Part shown: positions 24,244-31,349 of the stretch, in pieces
Layout: every line of letters begins with the position of its first letter
How positions within the stretch are numbered: the first letter of the stretch is position 1
Assembly: GCA_002480735.1 (NCBI GenBank)
Contig: DLCS01000157.1
Location: forward strand, 1 to 31,421
DNA: 31,421 bases
Direction of reading: 5' to 3'
DNA from: Bacillaceae bacterium UBA7792
GTDB lineage: Bacteria; Bacillota; Bacilli; Bacillales; Cytobacillaceae
Notes under the pieces: model-generated
The model's input: only the letters and a program-made list of their open reading frames with translations
Databases searched by the model: none
Told to the model about the DNA's origin: nothing
Translations under genes and position numbers: made by a program

Positions 24244-24539
24244 TGAGTGGACAGAAAAACTATCAGTCTATCGAGGAAAAGCAGTATCTTGTTCGCTTTA
24301 ATGCCGATACAAAATCACATCTTCATGTGAAGGACGAAGACATTTGCTTAACGAAATGTCCAGATAAAATTTGCACCATCTTTTGCCCAGCTGAAATCTA
24401 TAAATGGGAGGATATTCGCATGCATGTTGGCTATGAGGGCTGTCATGAATGTGGAAGCTGCCGAATTGGCTGTCCGCATCAGAATATTAGGTGGGAATAT
24501 CCAAAGGGTGGTCATGGAATTGTCTTCCGTTTAGGATAA
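24243..24539 (+). CDS. fixX: FixX ferredoxin-like iron-sulfur protein
   Basis: Ferredoxin-like subunit of the Fix complex, 98 residues, the usual size. Eight cysteines lie in two groups: Cys35, 39, 44, 48 and Cys67, 70, 73, 77 (CHECGSCRIGCP). This is consistent with two [4Fe-4S] clusters as described for FixX/EtfX. The ATG overlaps the fixC stop (TAATG). In the proposed bifurcation, NADH electrons split, one going to quinone through FixC and one to low-potential ferredoxin or flavodoxin. FixX is tightly bound to FixC. No nitrogenase gene is in the window, so the acceptor pathway is not nitrogen fixation as far as can be seen. Confidence 0.95.
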   Translation: MSGQKNYQSIEEKQYLVRFNADTKSHLHVKDEDICLTKCPDKICTIFCPAEIYKWEDIRMHVGYEGCHECGSCRIGCPHQNIRWEYPKGGHGIVFRLG

Positions 24540-24552
24540 TTGAAGGAGATGA

Positions 24553-24580
24553 GGGCTCACGTTGTGAAGTCCTTTTTTGT
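24553..24580 (+). terminator. Terminator after fixX
   Basis: GGGCTCAC pairs with GTGAAGTCC (one bulged A) about 14 bases after the fixX stop and is followed by TTTTTTGTT. Confidence 0.6.
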
Positions 24581-24616
24581 TGGGGGGGATATGTACTTTT
24601 TTCACAATTCTTGGTA

Positions 24617-24640
24617 AAAAGGAAATAAAAATATCCTTTT
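24617..24640 (-). terminator. Weak terminator after the 110-aa hypothetical gene
   Basis: AAAAGGA (24617-24623) and TCCTTTT (24634-24640) form an AT-rich 7-bp stem; the minus strand continues with T residues. It lies 10 bases beyond the hypothetical gene stop. Confidence 0.35.
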
Positions 24641-24649
24641 ATGTCTTAT

Positions 24650-24982
24650 TTATCTTTGAATGGTCATCAGTTGATCCTGATTGGCTTTTGACTCGAATTC
24701 CTTTAAGATCTCTAAAGCTTCATGAAAGGATGCAAGATATGAGGTTCGAAAGAATGGAAGCCAATAATTGAATCCCCCTCCCTCATCGGAAGGATAAATC
24801 AAGACGCGCCATTGGCACTGCCCTCTAGTGAACTCATTTCCTTCTAATGCAATTAACCAATGGGTAAAATGCTGAAAGATATCTACACAATTGGACTCAT
24901 TCTGTATCGCCAATCGGTCGTTTGGGTGAATGGGAATAGGCTTCTTTTGATAAAATTCCCGAAAATTAATGGTTTCTACCAT
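24650..24982 (-). CDS. Hypothetical protein, 110 aa
   Basis: No family recognised. The 110-residue protein is soluble in character, with no signal peptide or membrane helix. It is rich in aromatic residues (FTHWLIALEGNEF, WRVLIYPSDEGGGFNYWLPFF). A helical C-terminus follows (SFHEALEILKEFESK). The first residues (METINFREFYQ-like, from an ATG with AAAGGAGC eight bases upstream) support translation. It is convergent with fixABCX and divergent from the chemoreceptor gene. Its promoter region would overlap 24983-25110, where nothing firm was seen. An overlapping plus-strand frame (24577-24771) has no ribosome binding site and looks spurious. Confidence 0.65.
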   Translation of the reverse strand: MVETINFREFYQKKPIPIHPNDRLAIQNESNCVDIFQHFTHWLIALEGNEFTRGQCQWRVLIYPSDEGGGFNYWLPFFRTSYLASFHEALEILKEFESKANQDQLMTIQR

Positions 24983-25109
24983 CTACATCGCTCCTTTAAT
25001 TTATTGTTTTTTATAGAATGAGAATATATGAAAAGTTAAGTAATTTAGATTAGTATATGTTTGAAGAGAAAAAAAGATTTATATTTATTGAATATTTAGA
25101 AAACAAAAC

Positions 25110-25137
25110 AGAAGCTGTCTTCATACCGACAGCTTCT
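25110..25137 (-). terminator. Orphan hairpin with minus-strand T-rich tail
   Basis: Perfect 10-bp stem AGAAGCTGTC/GACAGCTTCT (25110-25119 with 25128-25137), 8-base loop. The minus-strand tail reads TGTTTTGTTTTCT. No gene ends here on the minus strand; a short antisense RNA from the chemoreceptor promoter region could terminate here. Confidence 0.4.
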
Positions 25138-25189
25138 AAGCAACAGAACCCTTTTTCTCACAAATGCAAACTGAACCCTTCATGAAAAC

Positions 25190-25252
25190 TTAACACTGAG
25201 TTAACCAAACTTCCAGAATATTTACATTCACTTTACATTCCCTCTGTATAAT
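25190..25252 (+). promoter_or_regulatory. Chemoreceptor promoter with PhoP-like boxes
   Basis: TTAACA (25190-25195), TTAACC (25201-25206), TTTACA (25221-25226) and TTTACA (25232-25237) resemble the Bacillus PhoP hexamer TTHACA. Members of each pair are 11 bases apart, and a poor copy TCCAGA (25212) lies between the pairs. The last box ends 9 bases before a perfect -10 TATAAT (25247-25252). There is no -35 at the proper distance. The start site is near 25259. Confidence 0.6.
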
Positions 25253-25287
25253 TTGAGATACGATTATGATTATTGGAGGGCATTCAT

Positions 25288-27012
25288 TTGAAAATTCGCA
25301 GTTTGAGCTCATCAAGGACATTCAGGGAAAAATATTTGCTAGCACTTCAAAAGTTAAGCTTAAGTACCAGACTTTTTATTTTATTTGTGTCTCTACTTAT
25401 TCTCGCAGTTGTTGGAGTAGGAGCGAGCTCCTACCTTAAATCAAAGGAGACAACGATGAATGCAATTGAAACAAGATTAATGCGTGAAACGGAAATGATG
25501 AGCTATGTGGCTGAGAATCTAAAGTTTGTATACATAAGCGATGAGAAATATTTTATGCAGCAGCTTGAAGCAAATGTCCGCTCCCAATATGAAATTCTCA
25601 AGAATGATGGAATATCTGCGGAAATCCTGTACATAAAGGACGGAGAAACCCATCCTTTCAAGGTGAGTGCAAAGTCCCTTCCAACCCTTTCTGAGAAAAC
25701 AAGTGCGAAGATTATCGCTTCAAAGAAAGGCCTGTTCCATGAAAAGATTGGAAATGAGGAATACACGATTACCTACCGGGAATTGAAGGAATTGAACGGC
25801 ATTTATGTCATGCTTGTACGCACTCATTCCTATATGGAGCCTATTAACCAAATGGTTTATTTTACGATTACAGGAATAATCATTAGCATATCAGTCGCCA
25901 CTGCTATTATTTTGTTGTTAATGAGAACGGTGACGAATCCTCTGAATATGTTACGAAATACCATGAGGAAGGTTCGCGATGGAAAAATAGAGGCAGCCAA
26001 TCCTATTCGAACAACAGTCCCAGAAATTACTTCCTTACATAAAAGTTATAACTCTATGATTGCTCATATGGAGGAATTATTATCTAAACTGAAAACCACG
26101 ATAAAAGAGCTTGAGCAAACCGGCGGGGATTTAATGAAATCCTCCAACCATGCTCTTGATTCTGGCCATGATCTAGTAACAGCCATCATGGTCGTTAAGA
26201 CGGGTGCAGAACAAACAGCAAGCAGCTCCGAGGATAGCGCAAATCGTTTTAGGGAAATGAAACACTTCATTGAAACCATGATCGAAAGCATGGGATCAGT
26301 CTTTGAGGGCTCTATGCAAATGAACAAAACAGCTAAGTATGGAGAGGCCAATATCAGTCAATTGATTTCGACATTTTATCAGTTTGAAAAAGATTTTGAA
26401 CATCTAACGAACACGATAAATGAAGTGAAGCATTTTTCTAGTATTATTACGAAGCTGGTTGGACTTGTTAGCGGAATATCAGAGCAAACGAAGCTCCTAG
26501 CTTTGAATGCTTCGATTGAGGCTGTACGAGCAGGAGAGTCAGGGAAAGGATTTTCTGTAGTGGCACAGGAAGTGAGAAAGCTGGCGGAACAATCCACTAA
26601 AGTAACGGAGGATATTACATCGGCCATCGGCAATATGGAAAATATAACATTAGGTGCCACTCATGCATTTGAACGGATGCACTCGAAAGTTAAGTCCAAT
26701 TTGTCTATGGCCAGTGAGGTGAAAAATTCCTTTGATGACTTAATGGAGAATATTGTAGAAGAGAGCAGAAGTCTCCAAGGGATTCAGGGGGAGCTTAAGG
26801 GATTAGTAGAAATTCTACCAAAACTAGAGCAAGCAACTATTCATTTTACCTCCATTTCTCAGGAGACGGTGGCTAGTTCAGAGGAAATGCTCACCATTAG
26901 TGAACAACAGATTGAATTAATGGAAAATACAAATGGCATCGGGACTAAATTGAACCAACTATCACAATCTCTCACGAAAATAACTGAGCGTTTTCAGCTT
27001 CAAGATGAGTAA
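25288..27012 (+). CDS. Methyl-accepting chemotaxis protein
   Basis: Transmembrane chemoreceptor of 574 residues. Helix 1 (about 29-50) and helix 2 (about 189-215) flank an extracytoplasmic sensing domain of about 140 residues, probably Cache-like. HAMP (about 216-270) and a long signalling coiled coil follow. The conserved tip is visible as [19 protein letters not shown] followed by [18 protein letters not shown] (roughly 400-440). The start is TTG at 25288 with GGAGGG seven bases upstream; the longer in-frame TTG at 25273 falls on the ribosome binding site. It is a single gene away from other chemotaxis genes, as usual for Bacillus receptors. The PhoP-like boxes upstream suggest induction in phosphate limitation; the ligand is unknown. 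Confidence 0.92.
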   Translation: MKIRSLSSSRTFREKYLLALQKLSLSTRLFILFVSLLILAVVGVGASSYLKSKETTMNAIETRLMRETEMMSYVAENLKFVYISDEKYFMQQLEANVRSQYEILKNDGISAEILYIKDGETHPFKVSAKSLPTLSEKTSAKIIASKKGLFHEKIGNEEYTITYRELKELNGIYVMLVRTHSYMEPINQMVYFTITGIIISISVATAIILLLMRTVTNPLNMLRNTMRKVRDGKIEAANPIRTTVPEITSLHKSYNSMIAHMEELLSKLKTTIKELEQTGGDLMKSSNHALDSGHDLVTAIMVVKTGAEQTASSSEDSANRFREMKHFIETMIESMGSVFEGSMQMNKTAKYGEANISQLISTFYQFEKDFEHLTNTINEVKHFSSIITKLVGLVSGISEQTKLLALNASIEAVRAGESGKGFSVVAQEVRKLAEQSTKVTEDITSAIGNMENITLGATHAFERMHSKVKSNLSMASEVKNSFDDLMENIVEESRSLQGIQGELKGLVEILPKLEQATIHFTSISQETVASSEEMLTISEQQIELMENTNGIGTKLNQLSQSLTKITERFQLQDE

Positions 27013-27031
27013 GCACCTTATCAGAGCGAAA

Positions 27032-27067
27032 AAACCGCCTGTGATTTTTCATATCACAGGCGGTTAA
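27032..27067 (-). terminator. Terminator of the cstA operon (probably serves both strands)
   Basis: A 13-bp perfect stem AACCGCCTGTGAT/ATCACAGGCGGTT with a short AT-rich loop is followed on the minus strand by a T run (complement of the A run at 27029-27034). It lies 8 bases after the small gene at 27075 and 20 bases after the convergent chemoreceptor gene. Confidence 0.85.
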
Positions 27068-27074
27068 TGAGTAT

Positions 27075-27227
27075 TCATATGAGAAAAACGGCTGTCGTAA
27101 TGGCTCCAATCGTAATAATCACAGCGATTACTTTAACAAAAGGAGAGAGATGGTTGCTTCCTTTTTCATTAATCTCTTTCTCCTTTTCATTGACAATTTC
27201 CCGATACCCAGGCTTGCAGCAGCTCAA
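27075..27227 (-). CDS. Small membrane protein encoded directly after cstA (50 aa)
   Basis: A 50-residue peptide begins with a TTG immediately after the cstA stop (TAATTG). AAGGTGG, which lies in the last cstA codons, is 5 bases upstream. It starts SCCKPGYREIVNEKEKEINEKG, here split as SCCKPGYREI and VNEKEKEINEKG: a paired-cysteine, charged cytoplasmic N-terminus. A single hydrophobic helix follows (about 29-50, VKVIAVIITIGAITTAVFLI) and the protein ends at the helix end. The terminator follows 8 bases later, so cstA and this gene form one unit. E. coli cstA and btsT are also followed by small genes (ybdD, yjiX) needed for transport, but this peptide has no clear similarity to those. An accessory role for CstA is inference. 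Confidence 0.65.
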   Translation of the reverse strand: MSCCKPGYREIVNEKEKEINEKGSNHLSPFVKVIAVIITIGAITTAVFLI

Positions 27228-28679
27228 TTAGGCCACCTTATTCCAGCCAGATACATCTTCTTCAAGCGGAAGATTATTTGCACGAGCTTTATTCGCCGCA
27301 ATGAAGAAGAGAACCAATAGGATGGCAGATCCTATGAAACCGCCAATCCATGATGCTGTCATCGACATTCTAAAACCAATTTGTGCATTTAGAATATAAG
27401 TGATGACCATGACGAGCATGAAAGAACCTGGAATCAAAGCGACAAAGTAGTTCTTTTTCGCAATATAGAGATACATCGCCCCTACGAATAAGGCAATAAC
27501 AGCGGTTGACTGGTTCGCCCAGCTGAAATATCTCCAAAGGATATTAAAATCAATTTGCGTAAGTGCAACAGAAATTGCAAACATTGGTAATGCAATCCAA
27601 AGACGGCTGCTAAATTTCTTTTGAGCAATATTCAAATAATCAGCAATAATCATACGTGCACTACGGAAGGCGGTGTCTCCAGAAGTTATTGGAAGTACGA
27701 CAACTCCAAGTACCGCAAGTGTTCCACCGATAGCACCAAGTAAAGTAGTTGAAACTTCACTTACAATCGCCCCTGGACCACCAGCTGCAAGTAATTCCTG
27801 TAAACCACCATAGCCATCAAACATACTCATAGCGGCAGCAGCCCAAATCATCGCAATAATACCCTCTGCAATCATCATACCGTAGAAAATTTTTCTTCCT
27901 TGCCCTTCCTTTTGAGTGGTACGTGAGATAATTGGCGTTTGAGTCGCATGGAAGCCTGAAAGTGCACCACAAGTAATCGTAAAGAAGATTAATGGGAAAA
28001 TCGGTGCATTATCAGGGTGGAAATTAGATAAAGAAAGCTCAGGAATTGGAGCCCCTGTGATAATCAGCCCACCACCTACACCAACAGCACTAATTAAAAG
28101 AACGGCACCAAAGTATGGGTACAAGCGTCCGATAATTTTATCAACTGGTAATAATGTCGCTAAAATATAGTAAACAAAAATTGCAGCAATAATGATGCCT
28201 AATGCGACCTTGCCATCCATTAATACATGAAGAAGGCTTGCTGGTGTGGAAACAAATACTGTTCCTACCAGTAATAATAAAAGAAGTGCAAAAGCGTTTA
28301 CCACATGCTTCATGACTTTTCCTAAAAATTTGGTAGCCAGCTCCGGAAGATGGGCTCCTTTGTTACGGATTGATATCATCCCGGTTAAATAATCATGAAC
28401 AGCCCCGGCAAAAATACAGCCTACGACGATCCAAATAAATGCGACTGGTCCATAAAGCGCCCCCATAATAGGTCCGAATACAGGTCCTGTTCCAGCAATA
28501 TTGAGAAGCTGAATCATGGAGTTCTTTGGTGTACTCATTGGAATATAGTCAACACCATCTGCATTTACATAGGCAGGTGTTGGCCGCTCTTCCTTCACAC
28601 CAAACATTTTTTCAATAAATTTTCCATACGTGAAATAACCAATAATTAAAAGTGCAATTCCAGCTAAAAATGTGTACAT
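27228..28679 (-). CDS. cstA: CstA-family carbon starvation / pyruvate transporter
   Basis: Polytopic transporter of the CstA family (BtsT, CstA), 483 residues with about 12-14 hydrophobic segments. N-terminal landmarks are NADGVDYIPM and NIAGTGPVFGPIMGALYGP; FHATQTPIISRTTQ and ITSGDTAFRSARM are also typical. It is much shorter than E. coli CstA and BtsT (about 700) and belongs to the short Firmicute form lacking the extra C-terminal region. The family imports pyruvate (BtsT, CstA) or peptides. The ATG at 28679 with GAAGGAG upstream is preferred to a 12-codon longer start. The neighbouring LytS/LytR pair and a cre site upstream imply control by extracellular pyruvate and by CcpA. Confidence 0.93.
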   Translation of the reverse strand: MYTFLAGIALLIIGYFTYGKFIEKMFGVKEERPTPAYVNADGVDYIPMSTPKNSMIQLLNIAGTGPVFGPIMGALYGPVAFIWIVVGCIFAGAVHDYLTGMISIRNKGAHLPELATKFLGKVMKHVVNAFALLLLLLVGTVFVSTPASLLHVLMDGKVALGIIIAAIFVYYILATLLPVDKIIGRLYPYFGAVLLISAVGVGGGLIITGAPIPELSLSNFHPDNAPIFPLIFFTITCGALSGFHATQTPIISRTTQKEGQGRKIFYGMMIAEGIIAMIWAAAAMSMFDGYGGLQELLAAGGPGAIVSEVSTTLLGAIGGTLAVLGVVVLPITSGDTAFRSARMIIADYLNIAQKKFSSRLWIALPMFAISVALTQIDFNILWRYFSWANQSTAVIALFVGAMYLYIAKKNYFVALIPGSFMLVMVITYILNAQIGFRMSMTASWIGGFIGSAILLVLFFIAANKARANNLPLEEDVSGWNKVA

Positions 28680-28717
28680 CTCCTCACTCCTTCTATAAGA
28701 ATTTGATATTACCATTC

Positions 28718-28778
28718 ATTATAAAAAGAACAGATGAATCTAAGGAGGATTTAAGACAACAGGTAGAAAACTCAGGTT
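28718..28778 (-). promoter_or_regulatory. cstA promoter with candidate LytTR repeats
   Basis: A perfect -10 TATAAT (28723-28718) has no -35 at 17 bases (TCCTTA). Upstream on the minus strand two ACCTG elements (in AACCTG and TACCTG, complement of 28773-28778 and 28760-28765) recur at a 13-base period, roughly -50 to -67. Their spacing is shorter than the 21-22 usual for LytTR dimers, so the assignment is tentative. Confidence 0.35.
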
Positions 28779-28789
28779 AATATGCCGAA

Positions 28790-28803
28790 TGTAAGGGTTT
28801 ACA
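28790..28803. promoter_or_regulatory. Candidate CcpA cre site upstream of cstA
   Basis: TGTAAGGGTTTACA matches the cre consensus TGWAANCGNTNWCA at all but one defined base (G for C). It lies about 80-90 bases upstream of the predicted cstA start site and 46 bases beyond the lytR stop. Confidence 0.55.
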
Positions 28804-28848
28804 TGTAAAAAAATCTGTTATTACTCGTATTTACTGTGAATATAGTAT

Positions 28849-29583
28849 TTATTTGATCTCTAATTTTGTCCTTAAGGCTTTCACGTAGTTTCTACTTACC
28901 GACAATTGTTCCTTTCTTCCAGCAATTTGGAGCTGGTAGGCACCGTTGAACCAAGGTGTTAGTCGTACGACATATTCAAGATTAACAAGGAAGCTTTTAT
29001 GAATTCGGAAAAAACCAAAGGCCAAAAGCTTATTTTCTAAATCCTTAAGTGATGATTTGGTTTCGAACTCTCCATTATTCGTAATGAGCTTGGTCATTTT
29101 TTCTTCTTTAATAATATAGAGAATATCCTTTGGTTCTAGATAAATAATTTCCCCATCTGCCTCTACAGCTAGTTTTCCAGAAAATTTCTCTGAATCAAGC
29201 TCCATATCCAAATTGAAGAACTTCTCAATTCGGGCAATGGTATCCTGAAGCTGTTCCTCATCATAGGGCTTAAGCAAATAATCAATTGCATTCAAGCGAA
29301 AGGCTTCTGCTGCAAATTGAGGATAAGCGGTAGTAAAAACAATAAGAGGAATCTTTCTTAATTCCATCAGAGCTTTTGCCGCACCCATTCCAGATAGCTT
29401 CGGCATCTCTACATCCAAAAAGACCACGTCGGGCTGTAGTTCAATTGTTTTTAGAATGGCGGATTCTCCCGTTTCAGCTTCCCCCACAATTTGTATGGAA
29501 TGAAAGGAGCTTAATAAATGTTTTAACTCATCTCGGCTATATGGTTCATCATCCACTATGAGCACTTTGATAGATCCTGTCAT
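28849..29583 (-). CDS. LytTR-family response regulator (LytR/BtsR-like)
   Basis: Response regulator of 244 residues. The receiver domain (1-120) has Asp11/Asp12, phosphoacceptor Asp57 (VVFLDVEMPKLSG), Thr in FTTAYP and Lys105 (LLKPYD). A LytTR DNA-binding domain (about 140-242) contains YLEPKDILYIIKEEKMTKL, here noted by its DILYI and FRIHKSFLVNLEYV elements. The ATG has GAGGTGA eight bases upstream and overlaps the sensor gene by 35 bases, so both are co-translated. With the kinase it resembles B. subtilis LytST and E. coli BtsSR, whose target is a pyruvate transporter; the adjacent cstA is the likely target here. Confidence 0.93.
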   Translation of the reverse strand: MTGSIKVLIVDDEPYSRDELKHLLSSFHSIQIVGEAETGESAILKTIELQPDVVFLDVEMPKLSGMGAAKALMELRKIPLIVFTTAYPQFAAEAFRLNAIDYLLKPYDEEQLQDTIARIEKFFNLDMELDSEKFSGKLAVEADGEIIYLEPKDILYIIKEEKMTKLITNNGEFETKSSLKDLENKLLAFGFFRIHKSFLVNLEYVVRLTPWFNGAYQLQIAGRKEQLSVSRNYVKALRTKLEIK

Positions 29584-31321
29584 GTATATTCACCTCGCTA
29601 CATGGGACAGAAAAGCTGATGTCTGTTCCCATATTTAATTCGCTTTTTATAAGGAGGGCGGCTTGCTCCCCAAACTTCATCGTTAATCTTCGGTTGACAT
29701 TATATAGAGCTAATCCAGTCCCAACATCAGAATGAATAGGGGCCTTACTTAGCTGTTCAGCTCGTTCAGGACTCATTCCATTGCCATTGTCTATTACTCT
29801 GACAGAGATATGTCCATCTAGTTTTTGAATCTTAATTTTTAGAACAAAATTGCTTTCTTTGTTTTTCATCCCATGCTTTATCGCATTTTCGACAATGGGC
29901 TGCAAGGTTAAAGGTGGAATTTGTTGAACAAGCGCATCTTCATCAATTTCATAGGCGATTCTCAGTTTATTGACGAATCTCGCTTCTTCAATTGCTAAAT
30001 AGGCCTTTACATGCTTTAATTCCTGCTCGAGTGTGGTTGTATGCTCGGTTGTAATTTCTAGATTTTGCCGCAAAAATCTAGAAAGATAGATAAGCAATTT
30101 CCGAGCCTTTGCTGGTTCAATCCGTACAAGCGATAGGATCGTGTTTAACGTATTAAATAGAAAGTGAGGGCTAATTTGTGCCTGCAACACCTTGATTTCA
30201 GCCTCTCTCGCTAGCTGGTAGGCCTTCTCTACATCGGCAATTTCAAGTTGATTACTAAGCAGTGAGCTTATGCCTGCAGTTAGCTCCATCACGACAGGAT
30301 TGACCTCTTTTTCCGAGCGGAAATAAAGCTTTAATGTACCAATCGTCATCCCACGTTGTTTAAGGGGAGCAATCACAACGGTATCTAATGGGCACCCATC
30401 CATGCGACAATGGATATGCTGCCTGTTTGCAACAACGATTTCCCCCTTTTTAATCGCATCTAGTGTAATCTGCGTTTGGATAGGGATCCCCGCTCTGTGG
30501 TGATCCTCTCCTTGCCCTATATGAGCTAGAATATCGTTAAGATTGGTAATGGAAACGGCGCTTGTATTGATTTCCTCATTCAGAATATGACAGACTTCTT
30601 TGGCTGTATCATAGGTCAGTCCATTTCTTAAATGGGTCAGCGTCTTTTCCGCAATTCGCAATGTTTTTTGAGCGAGATGGGCACCTGCTTTTTCCTCTTC
30701 ATTTAGGACATTTCGAATAATTAATAGAAACAGAGTACATCCGAGTCCATTGGCCAAAATCATAGGAATGCCAATAATTTCAACCAATGCAAGTGCTTTT
30801 TCAAAGGGCCGGGAAATGAGAAGGATAATGATCATTTGAATGGCTTCAGAAATAGCGCCAATCAAAAAAGCAGTTCCAGGTTTCACATGCTTCTTTTTCT
30901 TATGGAAAAATCCAGAGATCACTCCAGAGACAATGGCCGCAAGCCCACAGGCAATGCCTGTAAAACCGCCAAGTGTGAAACGATGGATTCCTGCGATTAA
31001 ACCAGCACCGATCCCCACTTTGTATCCACCAAGAAGCCCTGCTAACACAACCCCGATGACACGGGAGTTGGCAATAGCTTCATCCGCGTTCAGATCGGAG
31101 GTCCAAGGATGGAATTGCAAGCTCTCTGTACTTAGCGTTAAGCCAGAATAGGTACCGATAATTCCAAAGGTTCCAAAGAATAGGATGGCGGTATATTGCT
31201 GTTTTCGATTAAGATCATCGTGATAGAACATATCTCGAAAAAAACGGAACCGAGTGAGGATAAACGCAATCATCACAAGGATCCCAAGGCGTTCGATCAT
31301 CGTAATTAACAAGATAAACAT
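29549..31321 (-). CDS. LytS/BtsS-like sensor histidine kinase, predicted pyruvate receptor
   Basis: Membrane sensor kinase of 590 residues. A 5TMR-LYT membrane domain (about 1-205) has the family NSRVIG, AGLLGGYKVGIGAG, GIHRFTLGG and GIACG motifs. A GAF domain (about 225-355) contains HIHCRMDGCPLD. The HisK_5-type box QISPHFLFNTLNTI has phosphoacceptor His386, then the ATPase core (PIVENAIKHG, IDNGNGM, GTGLALYNV). Arg87, Arg114 and Cys125 are spaced 27 and 11 apart, exactly as Arg72, Arg99 and Cys110, recalled as pyruvate-binding residues of E. coli BtsS. The ATG has GGAAGGAG eight bases upstream. It is the first gene of the kinase-regulator pair; the inverted-repeat element at 31350 lies just upstream. 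Confidence 0.93.
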   Translation of the reverse strand: MFILLITMIERLGILVMIAFILTRFRFFRDMFYHDDLNRKQQYTAILFFGTFGIIGTYSGLTLSTESLQFHPWTSDLNADEAIANSRVIGVVLAGLLGGYKVGIGAGLIAGIHRFTLGGFTGIACGLAAIVSGVISGFFHKKKKHVKPGTAFLIGAISEAIQMIIILLISRPFEKALALVEIIGIPMILANGLGCTLFLLIIRNVLNEEEKAGAHLAQKTLRIAEKTLTHLRNGLTYDTAKEVCHILNEEINTSAVSITNLNDILAHIGQGEDHHRAGIPIQTQITLDAIKKGEIVVANRQHIHCRMDGCPLDTVVIAPLKQRGMTIGTLKLYFRSEKEVNPVVMELTAGISSLLSNQLEIADVEKAYQLAREAEIKVLQAQISPHFLFNTLNTILSLVRIEPAKARKLLIYLSRFLRQNLEITTEHTTTLEQELKHVKAYLAIEEARFVNKLRIAYEIDEDALVQQIPPLTLQPIVENAIKHGMKNKESNFVLKIKIQKLDGHISVRVIDNGNGMSPERAEQLSKAPIHSDVGTGLALYNVNRRLTMKFGEQAALLIKSELNMGTDISFSVPCSEVNIHDRIYQSAHSG

Positions 31322-31349
31322 GGAGAGAACTCCTTCCTATAGGTGTTAT

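Noticed and set aside
24577..24771. 64-codon plus-strand frame after fixX
   Set aside because: No ribosome binding site, starts in the fixX terminator tail, and overlaps the better supported minus-strand gene.
28680..28715. Twelve-codon N-terminal extension of CstA
   Set aside because: The extension covers the GAAGGAG ribosome binding site of the ATG at 28679 and is polar, unlike the family N-terminus.
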